Below are positions 1 through 5,021 of a stretch of 5,021 bases of DNA, in pieces. Made by a program: the position numbers and the translations under genes. Position 1 is the stretch's first letter. Every line of letters begins with the position of its first letter. The notes under the pieces were generated by a model. It did not search any database and was not told the origin of the DNA. It saw nothing but the letters and a program-made list of their open reading frames with translations. Source of the DNA: Planctomycetaceae bacterium (GTDB taxonomy: Bacteria > Planctomycetota > Planctomycetia > Pirellulales > Thermoguttaceae); contig DOMV01000260.1 in the NCBI GenBank assembly GCA_003509805.1, positions 10,919 through 15,939 of the forward strand, in the 5' to 3' direction.

Positions 1-4
1 AATT

Positions 5-1651
5 TCAATTGTTTTCAGTATACTCCGCTTCGATTGTTTCCGGCGGGACCGCTTGCGGCTCGCCCTCGGGCCCGGCAATCGGCGGAACGATTGGTTTTGA
101 AGCCGGCTTCGGGGCCGTGTTTTTATCCGGTTCCTTGACGTAAACGATCAAATCGAAATAGAAACCGTAGCGCGGATCGGCCGTGTCCGCACGTTTCTGG
201 CCGCTTTGCACGTCGTGCGCCGCGTCACGCAGTCCCGCTTCCATCGGGGCGATGACTTCGTTGTTACGCGCAAGTCCTTTGATATCCATCTTTGCGATTT
301 CGCCGCCCACCCCGGTTCCCGGGAGGACGGATACGTTGAGGGAGGTCAGTTTGACATCCCGCGCAGGCGGCAGGCGTGTACTGAGCCAGTCGAGTTGTTC
401 GAACCAATTGACGCGTTTTTCGCTCCATTGTTCGACGGCGGTGAGTTGCTCCCGTTGTTTCCCGACCAGGTCAGCCTCTTTTTGCAGTGTACCGATGTGT
501 TCCTTGAGTTGCTGAAGTTCCCTCTGCAACACGGCGCGACGGTAAAAACCGAATGCGATCGCGGCGACCACGAGAACGACCGCGACAACGGCGGCGGTCA
601 TGGCAATCCGGCGTCGAGCGAGGATTTCCGGTTTCCGTTTCGGGTTGAGCAGGTCGAGGTCGCCGGGACGGTTGTTCGCGGCCGCGAGAATCGCTCCCAA
701 CAGCGGCGCGAACTGTTCGGCAAACGGGGGCGGACCGGCTCGCAACTCGCCTGTTCGCGCGCGTTTCGTCCACGGATCGAAAAGGGTCACGGGAGAATCC
801 ATGGCCTTTTCGATTAGGGCCGCAGCCTTCGCGTGTTCCTCGCCTGTTCCGCACAGAATGATCGACTCGATCGTCACCGGCGGGGTTTCGTTTCGGACCG
901 CGAATCGCGTACGTTTCAATTCGGCAATCAGGGAAGGAAGCGTTTCGGAGTCCCCGGAGTCCCCGGCGTCGCGCATGATCCCCGAGATGCCGCCCGCATC
1001 TTCGACGAAGGAGCCGGACATCAATCGCGGAGAACGCATGAAAATCGGCTGGCCCCGGCAAACGACCGTCTGCGACGCTTCCTCGGAATCGAGTTCGACG
1101 AGCAAATCGGTCGCCGATTCGTTAAAAGACTCGCTTTGCCGCCAAAGAGAGGCTGTTTCGCAGGGCGACAAGACGAGACGACGCAGTTTCAACTGGCAAC
1201 TCTCGCAAAGTTCGTTCCATTTTTGCAATTGCGAAGAAGGGATGGCCGTCGCCAGGACACGGCGTCCCAGTACCGGAACCGTCGCGGTCGATTGGGATGC
1301 CGCCGCGCTTCGTTCATGCAGCAACAGGAAATCGAGCGGCGAGACGGGATCATAACCGTTGAATTCCCGCGCCGCCTGAAAACGGACCAGTGCGGGCAGT
1401 TCTTCGACGGGAACATAGGGAAAGGACATCGGCCGAATCTCGACATCTCCCCTGGGCAGGACGATGATCGCGTCCATTCTTCCGAGTCGTTCCTTGAGCA
1501 CCGTTTCGCGAATTTTTTCACGGATGAGGGAATCGGATCCCCGGTCCAGTTCGACGGAAATCGCCCGGTCGAACGCCAGAGAAGCGCCCGTTCCTTTTGC
1601 CGTCAGCAGGAGGAGCCGGTCGTTATTCCACGTTATTGCGAGCCAAGGCAT
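5..1651 (-). CDS. PilM/GspL-like actin-fold domain fused to PilN-like domain (bitopic pilus/secretion platform protein)
   Basis: The 548-residue product from ATG 1651 looks like a fusion of PilM and PilN, the same plan as GspL of type II secretion. Residues 1 to about 330 resemble the cytoplasmic actin-like fold: an early strand-rich start (MPWLAITW), a central stretch DLLVELDSEEASQTVVCRG where PilM has its second phosphate-loop region, and a helix PLLGAILAA near the end. The junction DLLNPKRKPE with an ILARRR basic anchor matches where PilN begins. One transmembrane helix (about 350-370, rich in A and V) is followed by a coiled coil (about 374-412), a PilN-like ferredoxin-fold region (about 416-507, with WFEQLDWLSTRLP) and a Pro/Glu-rich tail. 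The likely role is an inner-membrane platform linking the assembly ATPase to PilO/GspM-like partners. Those partners are not visible; the gene ends 4 bases from the window edge. An in-frame GTG at 1735 would add 28 residues, but that stretch contains a long hairpin and does not look like a PilM start. Family call fairly sure; exact machine unknown. Confidence 0.72.
   Translation of the reverse strand: MPWLAITWNNDRLLLLTAKGTGASLAFDRAISVELDRGSDSLIREKIRETVLKERLGRMDAIIVLPRGDVEIRPMSFPYVPVEELPALVRFQAAREFNGYDPVSPLDFLLLHERSAAASQSTATVPVLGRRVLATAIPSSQLQKWNELCESCQLKLRRLVLSPCETASLWRQSESFNESATDLLVELDSEEASQTVVCRGQPIFMRSPRLMSGSFVEDAGGISGIMRDAGDSGDSETLPSLIAELKRTRFAVRNETPPVTIESIILCGTGEEHAKAAALIEKAMDSPVTLFDPWTKRARTGELRAGPPPFAEQFAPLLGAILAAANNRPGDLDLLNPKRKPEILARRRIAMTAAVVAVVLVVAAIAFGFYRRAVLQRELQQLKEHIGTLQKEADLVGKQREQLTAVEQWSEKRVNWFEQLDWLSTRLPPARDVKLTSLNVSVLPGTGVGGEIAKMDIKGLARNNEVIAPMEAGLRDAAHDVQSGQKRADTADPRYGFYFDLIVYVKEPDKNTAPKPASKPIVPPIAGPEGEPQAVPPETIEAEYTENN
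947..970. repeat. 9-bp in-frame tandem repeat inside the PilM-like domain
   Basis: GGAGTCCCC occurs twice in a row (947-955, 956-964), followed by a partial third copy GGCGTC. On the coding (minus) strand it encodes Asp-Ala-Gly-Asp-Ser-Gly-Asp-Ser at about residues 228-235, a small acidic loop. The period is a multiple of three, so copy-number change keeps the frame. Confidence 0.6.
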
Positions 1652-1686
1652 GGCAAATCCGGTAATCGGTCTAAGAGTGTCTCTAT

Positions 1687-1722
1687 GAACGTTCGAAAAC
1701 GGGCGTCCGCTTTCGAACGTTT
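1687..1722 (-). promoter_or_regulatory. 11-bp perfect inverted repeat in the leader of the PilM/GspL-like gene
   Basis: AACGTTCGAAA (1688-1698) is matched exactly by TTTCGAACGTT (1711-1721), with a possible extra G-T pair at 1687/1722. The 12-base spacer can itself pair CGG (1700-1702) with CCG (1707-1709), so the RNA could form a long nearly continuous hairpin with a 4-base loop. It lies about 36 bases upstream of ATG 1651 and downstream of the TATAAT at 1780-1785. It would therefore be in the 5' leader of this gene, or act as a dyad operator. No T-run follows on either strand, so a simple intrinsic terminator is unlikely. The dyad is plain in the sequence; its role is inference. Confidence 0.6.
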
Positions 1723-1779
1723 CCCCCCCAAACACGCCATTCTCTCACTAAACACCTGATCGGGCATAAAGTCCCGACT

Positions 1780-1809
1780 ATTATACATCAATTCCGGTTG
1801 AAATGCCGA
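1780..1809 (-). promoter_or_regulatory. sigma70-type promoter candidate for the PilM/GspL-like gene
   Basis: On the minus strand a perfect TATAAT (1785 to 1780) sits 18 bases downstream of TCGGCA (1809 to 1804), which matches four of six positions of TTGACA. Transcription would start near 1773 and give a leader of about 120 nt before ATG 1651 that contains the inverted repeat at 1687-1722. The -10 match is strong, the -35 moderate; planctomycete promoter rules are less certain than those of E. coli. Confidence 0.42.
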
Positions 1810-1918
1810 AAAAACGGAAGAACCCGGGAATATACCGGAAACGCGGTGAAATTGGGTGTCCGGTGAAGGTTGCTTGTTGCACTCGCTCGCCACAACGTCC
1901 TTGTAAATATCGGGTTGC

Positions 1919-1959
1919 ACGTTTCGTTCGAGCGACAAGCGATTGTTCGCGGAAACCGT
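1919..1959 (+). other. possible structured RNA element: bulged hairpin with GCGA loop
   Basis: The inner stem pairs GCGA (1932-1935) and CAA (1936-1938) with TTG (1943-1945) and TCGC (1947-1950), leaving T1946 bulged and closing on GCGA (1939-1942), a GNRA-type tetraloop. An outer stem pairs AC (1919-1920) and GTTTC (1921-1925) with GAAAC (1952-1956) and GT (1958-1959), with C1957 bulged. The two stems are joined by a 6/1 internal loop. It lies about 185-225 bases upstream of the glycosyltransferase start. It could be leader RNA structure or chance; there is no covariation evidence here. Confidence 0.3.
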
Positions 1960-1993
1960 TTCAGACCGTAGTTTCAGGTCGTAGTTTCAGGCC
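1956..1993. repeat. 13-bp tandem repeat with shortened flanking copies
   Basis: CGTAGTTTCAGG occurs at 1967-1978 and again at 1980-1991, a period of 13. The array is flanked by a shorter related copy CCGTTTCAG (1956-1964) lacking the internal TAG, and by a further partial CCG at 1992-1994. TTTCAG therefore appears three times in 32 bases. It could be iterated protein-binding sites upstream of the glycosyltransferase gene, or a slippage product. The period is not a multiple of three, in keeping with non-coding DNA. Confidence 0.55.
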
Positions 1994-2024
1994 GTTTGCG
2001 GTAGAAAACGTGATTGTTCCCATG

Positions 2025-2061
2025 TTTTCGGATTTTCCGATTGTCCGTATTATGCTATGAT
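2025..2061 (+). promoter_or_regulatory. weak promoter candidates for the glycosyltransferase gene
   Basis: Two overlapping -10-like hexamers, TATTAT (2048-2053) and TATGAT (2056-2061), each have only a poor -35 (TTTTCG at 2025-2030 with a 17-base spacer, and TTTCCG at 2034-2039 with a 16-base spacer; three of six matches each). Either would place the transcript start at about 2060-2068, which would exclude the ATG at 2057 and support ATG 2144 as the true start. Weak evidence. Confidence 0.25.
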
Positions 2062-2143
2062 TTCCTTGGTTCCGTTGATTCCTTATGGATATTCCGGTGA
2101 TTTGCGGGCAATTCGCCATCCCTGCCGTTATGAATCCGCTGTT

Positions 2144-4183
2144 ATGAAGAAGCACTATTTCCGGGATTTATTCTGTCTCGTTATCGTATTTCTGCCGCTC
2201 TATCTCCTGTTTTCCGGTAGTTCCCGTCTTTGGGATTGGGACGAAACCGTTTACGCGGCGGCGGCCAAACAGATGTTCGAGCGAGGTGATTGGATCGTCC
2301 CGATCGTGACCGAGCGTGCCGACGGTTCCCTCTTTTACGGGGATAAGCCGATCCTGACGTATTGGGGAATGATCGTATCGTTTCACCTTTTCGGCGTCAA
2401 CGAGATCGCCGCGCGATTCCCCTCCACGTTTTTCGGAACTCTTTCATTATTACTCGTTTACGCCATCACACGACGGTTGTTCGATCGCCGGGTCGCCAAC
2501 GGCACGGCGTACGCTCTCGGAACGATGATTCTTTATGCCGTCGAATCCTCTTCGGTGACGACGGACGCCACGTTGACGTTTTGGACGATGTCGGCACTTC
2601 TCAGCTACGTTTGCGGCGTCTTCCCTTCCCGGGAACAACCGCCCTCTCCGGACGGTGTCGCTTCGGACAGTGTTTCGCAGGACAGCGTTTCGCAGGACAG
2701 CGTTTCGCAGGACAGCGTTTCCCCGGCGTTTTTTCCTCAAAACTACGCCTGTTGCCTGTTGATGTATTTTTGTCTCGGTTTCGCCTTCCTGACGAAAGGG
2801 CCGGTCGGCGTGGTGCTCCCGATGGCCGTGATCGGCATGTTCATGCTTGTCAAACGTTTGAAACCGTTGAGCCGGGAGGAGGGTTATCAACGCTATGGCG
2901 AGGCAGTCCTGCTTGTTCGGCTGTTTCGGCCGTTTTATCCCGTCCATTTCCTGAAAACGCTCTGGGCGATGCGGCCGGTAACGGCCCTTGTCGCGATCGG
3001 GATTACGGCTGTTCCCTGGTACGTCGCGGTCCATCAGGCGACGGATGGCGTCTGGACGCAGTTCTTTTTCGGCGTCCACAATTTCGGCCGGGCGACGGCC
3101 GCCATGGAGGGACACGCGTACCCGCTCGATTTTTACTGGTATTATCCTTTTTCGATGCTCGCGATCACGTTTCCCTGGTCGATTTTTTTTGTTCCCGCCC
3201 TGCTCGATATGATCCGCCAACTGCGGCGGGGGACGCCGTTTGAAAACGGGTATGTTCTCGCCGCCTGCCTGGTGTGTGTTTACATCGGGGTTTTCGGTTT
3301 CATCGACACCAAAATGCCGAATTACGTCTTTATCGGAAGTGTCGGAGCAGCCATGGTTTATGCCGCTTTTCTCGCGAATTGGGCCGACGGTCGCGCCCTG
3401 GTTCATCCACGCTGGATCGACGGGGCGCTCCTGGTGATTCTCCTGGTCGCCCTCCTGCTCGGGCTCGTCCTGAAACTTTTCCTGATCCCGGTTGCCGTGC
3501 CGCAGGGATGGCCCTTGTTGATGATTCCCGCCGTTCTCGTGTATGCGACCGTCCGTCTCTGGTGTGTCCTGTACAAGGGAAAACATCGCCGGTTCGTCCG
3601 GGGAATGCACCTTACCGCTGTTATTCTCATCATTTCCGTCCTTGCCTTCGGGGCGCGTATCGTTTCCCGTCAACAGGATTACCCGCTCCTGTTCGAACAG
3701 GTGCGGAGGGAATGTCCGGAACCGGTCTTTTGCAGCTTCGATCAGTTCGAGCCGAGTTGGGTGTTTTACGGCGGTCAGCGAATCGTCCGGTACGATATCA
3801 AAACGGTGGAAGCCTTTTTGAAAGAGCATCCTGTAGACGGTTATATTATCACCTGCAAGGAGAAATATGAACGTTTTCTACGACCCGTTTTTGGAAACAG
3901 ATTACGGGTCGCCCTTGAATTTCCCTATTTCCTGAAACTGGAACGGGTTTCTGAAGAAGCCGGGAGCGGGTCGCACGGGCACATTGCATCCCTGTCTGCT
4001 CCCGATGTTTCGCATCATCGCCCTCAACATAAGCGGCTGTCCGAAAGGCAAGCTGTTTTCGAGGGGGCGGATCAGACGGAAAACGGGGCCGGCTCCGGTA
4101 TTAAAGCTCGGCAGGCATTCGGGTTTCGCCAACGCACCCTGGTCGTCCTGCGTCCTTCTCTCCACGGCGAGCCGGAACGATGA
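2144..4183 (+). CDS. GT-C glycosyltransferase, family 39 / ArnT-like integral membrane protein
   Basis: The 679-residue multi-spanning protein is a GT-C enzyme that would transfer a sugar from a polyprenyl-phosphate donor to an acceptor on the outer face of the cytoplasmic membrane. The first helix (9-25) leads to WDWDETVYA (30-38), holding the Asp-Glu pair whose Asp (33) is the expected catalytic residue. GDKPILTYW (66-74) follows, with the Lys equivalent to the conserved ArnT lysine. Also visible are VTTDATLTFW (138-147), GFAFLTKGPVG (212-222), VPWYVAV (290-296), HNFGRAT, GHAYPLDFYWYYPF to about 336, and DTKMPNYVF (388-396). The final helix lies near 490-507, followed by a soluble domain (508-600). 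ATG 2144 is chosen because the family start and first helix follow directly; ATG 2057 would add 29 polar residues. Neither has a ribosome binding site. Odd points are a DSVSQ-type repeat loop (170-194) and a tail after about residue 602. Acceptor unknown; the lipid A-modifying name arnT is not justified. Confidence 0.85.
   Translation: MKKHYFRDLFCLVIVFLPLYLLFSGSSRLWDWDETVYAAAAKQMFERGDWIVPIVTERADGSLFYGDKPILTYWGMIVSFHLFGVNEIAARFPSTFFGTLSLLLVYAITRRLFDRRVANGTAYALGTMILYAVESSSVTTDATLTFWTMSALLSYVCGVFPSREQPPSPDGVASDSVSQDSVSQDSVSQDSVSPAFFPQNYACCLLMYFCLGFAFLTKGPVGVVLPMAVIGMFMLVKRLKPLSREEGYQRYGEAVLLVRLFRPFYPVHFLKTLWAMRPVTALVAIGITAVPWYVAVHQATDGVWTQFFFGVHNFGRATAAMEGHAYPLDFYWYYPFSMLAITFPWSIFFVPALLDMIRQLRRGTPFENGYVLAACLVCVYIGVFGFIDTKMPNYVFIGSVGAAMVYAAFLANWADGRALVHPRWIDGALLVILLVALLLGLVLKLFLIPVAVPQGWPLLMIPAVLVYATVRLWCVLYKGKHRRFVRGMHLTAVILIISVLAFGARIVSRQQDYPLLFEQVRRECPEPVFCSFDQFEPSWVFYGGQRIVRYDIKTVEAFLKEHPVDGYIITCKEKYERFLRPVFGNRLRVALEFPYFLKLERVSEEAGSGSHGHIASLSAPDVSHHRPQHKRLSERQAVFEGADQTENGAGSGIKARQAFGFRQRTLVVLRPSLHGEPER
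2651..2725 (+). repeat. 15-bp in-frame tandem repeat encoding DSVSQ units
   Basis: Five 15-base units run in register: a diverged one (2651-2665, DGVAS), DSVSQ at 2666-2680, 2681-2695 and 2696-2710, and DSVSP (2711-2725). The second and third DSVSQ copies are identical (GACAGCGTTTCGCAG) and the first differs by one base, which suggests recent expansion. The repeat lies at residues 170-194 of the glycosyltransferase, in a hydrophilic loop between two membrane helices (after SALLSYVCGVF and before LLMYFCLGFAF). By analogy with ArnT topology the loop is probably cytoplasmic, which is inference. Confidence 0.85.
3961..4004 (+). other. 7-bp inverted repeat at the start of the glycosyltransferase tail
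   Basis: CGGGAGC (3961-3967) pairs exactly with GCTCCCG (3998-4004) around a 30-base spacer. It falls right after the point where family resemblance in the glycosyltransferase stops (about 3950), so it might be an old terminator-like structure now read through. No T-run follows, so the role is doubtful. Confidence 0.25.
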
Positions 4184-4230
4184 TCGAAACGGGTGATGCC
4201 GCTCTCCGATCGTTGCACCGTGCTTCGGGT

Positions 4231-4257
4231 TTTCGGTATACAGTACCGATACCGAAG
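4231..4257. terminator. inverted repeat between convergent genes, possible bidirectional terminator
   Basis: TTCGGTAT (4232-4239) and ATACCGAA (4249-4256) form a perfect 8-bp stem around a 9-base loop, extendable by a G-T pair at 4231/4257. It sits in the 105-bp gap between the stop codons of the glycosyltransferase (4183) and RdgB (4289), where a shared terminator would be expected. Neither strand has a following T-run, so it would be a non-canonical terminator or only an RNA 3'-end stabiliser. Confidence 0.35.
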
Positions 4258-4288
4258 AAATCAAGATACGCTCGCAATCAGGTCACGA

Positions 4289-4906
4289 TTATCGGCCGAT
4301 TTCGCCGAGCAGGGCGGGCAGTTGAGCGATCAGGCAGCGAAGCGCCTTGGCCCGGTGGCTGATACATTGTTTGACGGCACCGCTCATTTCTCCGAACGTA
4401 CGGTGATATTCGACGACTTCGAAAAGCGGATCGTAACCGAACCCGCCGTTCCCGGACGGGGTGAAACGAATTCGACCGCGGCAGACACCCTCGCTTTCGG
4501 CGCGGATACGGCCCTCCGGATCGGCGAGAGTCGCATGGCAGGTGTAATGCCCGGTTCGTTTTTCAATCGGCAGGGAACCGAGTTTTTCCAGGAGCAGCCG
4601 GTTGTTGGACGCATCATCGGCTCCTTCGCCGGAAAATCGGGCCGAGTAAACGCCGGGCGCGCCGCCGAGCGAATCGATCGACAGCCCGCTGTCTTCGCCG
4701 AGAACCCAGTGCCCGAGAAACTGCGCCTGCCGCGTCGCTTTTTTGGCGGCATTGGCGGCAAAGGTATCGCCGTCTTCGACGACCTCCGTTTTCCGGTCGA
4801 AATCGGCGAGCGTACGAACGGCGATCCCGACCGGCTCAAGCAATTCCGCCAGCTCGATTCCTTTTTTGCGATTGTTGGTTCCGAGAACGATCAGCGGGCG
4901 GGCCAT
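4289..4906 (-). CDS. rdgB: RdgB/Ham1 non-canonical purine NTP pyrophosphatase (ITPase)
   Basis: The enzyme hydrolyses dITP, ITP and XTP to the monophosphate and pyrophosphate, keeping deaminated purines out of DNA and RNA; it is a cytosolic Mg-dependent homodimer. The 205-residue length is normal for the family (E. coli RdgB is 197). Family motifs appear in order: GTNNRKKGIELAELL (9-23), VVEDGDTFAANAAKKA (42-57), GEDSGLSIDSLGGAPGVYSA (70-89) with Asp72 as the likely catalytic/metal residue, GNGGFGYDPLF (152-162) and ISHRAKAL (182-189) with the His-Arg base-recognition pair. No key residue is missing; Gln180 replaces the usual Asn just before the SHR motif. ATG 4906 is chosen because family members begin MxxxIVLGTxN. 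An in-frame GTG at 4996 would add 30 residues running through a 14-bp tandem repeat that is not a multiple of three, so it is unlikely. No Shine-Dalgarno sequence is visible. Confidence 0.95.
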   Translation of the reverse strand: MARPLIVLGTNNRKKGIELAELLEPVGIAVRTLADFDRKTEVVEDGDTFAANAAKKATRQAQFLGHWVLGEDSGLSIDSLGGAPGVYSARFSGEGADDASNNRLLLEKLGSLPIEKRTGHYTCHATLADPEGRIRAESEGVCRGRIRFTPSGNGGFGYDPLFEVVEYHRTFGEMSGAVKQCISHRAKALRCLIAQLPALLGEIGR

Positions 4907-4934
4907 TATCGTTAATTCCGTATCGTTAATTCCG
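4907..4934. repeat. perfect 14-bp tandem duplication abutting the rdgB start codon
   Basis: TATCGTTAATTCCG occurs at 4907-4920 and 4921-4934 with no mismatch. On the rdgB strand this reads as two copies of CGGAATTAACGATA ending directly at the ATG, so it forms the whole immediate 5' leader. Each copy brings a TAA, in two different frames (4926-4928 and 4912-4914), so a gene reading in from the right in either frame would end just before rdgB. Confidence 0.85.
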
Positions 4935-5021
4935 TTCTTGATTTCCAAGGGACCGGAGCCGCGGCACGTAAGCCCCTTCCGGGACCATAGTTGCACCGGC
5001 GACCGCGTAGCCGGGAGCCTA
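4935..5021. other. right-edge sequence upstream of rdgB, unassigned
   Basis: These 87 bases are GC-rich and could be the 3' end of a minus-strand gene lying mostly outside the window. One minus-strand frame is open from the edge to a TAA at 4912-4914, 5 bases before the rdgB ATG, but its product (about 35 residues, Arg-rich) is not recognisable. A second frame carries a TAG at the very edge (5019-5021). I cannot choose between coding and non-coding from this fragment. Confidence 0.3.

Larger units (their letters stand above)
1652..2143. other. divergent intergenic region with no convincing gene
   Basis: These 492 bases separate the two divergently transcribed genes. I see no protein-coding signal I would defend. 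The longest open frame, 85 codons on the plus strand (1803-2060), gives a Lys/Arg/Cys-rich product without recognisable domains. The region does hold a TATAAT element, an 11-bp dyad, a bulged hairpin (1919-1959), a 13-bp tandem repeat (1956-1993) and weak promoter-like elements near 2025-2061. All of these are listed separately. This is long for an intergenic space and is the part of the window richest in possible regulatory DNA. Confidence 0.6.

Noticed and set aside
1735..1735. GTG at 1733-1735 as start of the PilM/GspL-like gene
   Set aside because: The extra 28 residues span the 11-bp dyad and lack family resemblance, while ATG 1651 begins directly at the expected first strand.
1633..1938. 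101-codon minus-strand open frame across the start of the PilM/GspL-like gene
   Set aside because: It overlaps the supported start region in another frame, crosses the long dyad and shows no family resemblance.
1803..2060. 85-codon plus-strand open frame in the intergenic region, ending in an ATGA overlap with the ATG at 2057
   Set aside because: The product is Lys/Arg/Cys-rich with no recognisable domain, the frame runs through the 13-bp repeat, and ATG 2057 is probably not the real glycosyltransferase start. Conservation would be needed to revive it.
2450..3829. 459-codon minus-strand open frame opposite the glycosyltransferase
   Set aside because: It is charged, low-hydrophobicity antisense of a membrane protein gene whose motifs are clear on the plus strand, so it is a shadow frame.
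3984..4196. 70-codon plus-strand frame over the tail, considered as the true continuation after a frameshift
   Set aside because: Its product does not look more like a GT39 C-terminus than the in-frame tail does.
3902..4264. 120-codon minus-strand frame covering the glycosyltransferase tail, considered as a separate convergent gene
   Set aside because: No recognisable domain or start context; it runs into the conserved end of the glycosyltransferase domain. It would only gain weight if the tail proves non-coding on the plus strand.
4935..5021. Possible tRNA or other stable RNA at the right edge
   Set aside because: I could not draw a cloverleaf or a terminal stem from this GC-rich fragment.
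1..5021. CRISPR array, insertion sequence, defence or toxin-antitoxin system
   Set aside because: No spaced repeats of the right size, no transposase-like product or terminal inverted repeats, and all well-supported genes have housekeeping or envelope roles.

Overview
This 5-kb window reads as ordinary bacterial chromosome. By eye the base composition is mid-50s % GC, and no Shine-Dalgarno sequence precedes any of the three genes. The gene content fits a Gram-negative-type envelope. My best guess is a planctomycete or a relative, because of the fused PilM/PilN-like protein, the ArnT-like glycosyltransferase and the leaderless-looking starts. That is inference from family resemblance, not proof.

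Layout. (1) 5-1651, minus strand: a bitopic membrane protein with an actin-like PilM/GspL cytoplasmic domain, one transmembrane helix, a coiled coil and a PilN-like domain. It is a candidate inner-membrane platform component of a type IV pilus or type II secretion machine. (2) 1652-2143: a 492-bp divergent intergenic region. It holds a TATAAT promoter candidate for the left gene, an 11-bp perfect inverted repeat in that gene's leader, a bulged hairpin with a GCGA loop, and a 13-bp tandem repeat. (3) 2144-4183, plus strand: a GT-C fold (family 39/ArnT-like) membrane glycosyltransferase. It carries a five-unit DSVSQ-type repeat in one loop and an unexplained C-terminal tail of about 75 residues. 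(4) 4184-4288: a short convergent gap with an 8-bp inverted repeat. (5) 4289-4906, minus strand: RdgB/Ham1, the house-cleaning inosine/xanthosine triphosphate pyrophosphatase. (6) 4907-5021: upstream DNA starting with a perfect 14-bp tandem duplication that touches the rdgB start codon.

The three genes have unrelated jobs (envelope machine, lipid-linked sugar transfer, nucleotide pool sanitation), and the layout (minus, plus, minus) gives no shared operon inside the window. I found no CRISPR array, transposon, tRNA or rRNA, and no evidence of a new multi-gene system. The points worth a second look are small: four independent short tandem repeats, structured leader DNA, and the glycosyltransferase's repeat and tail.
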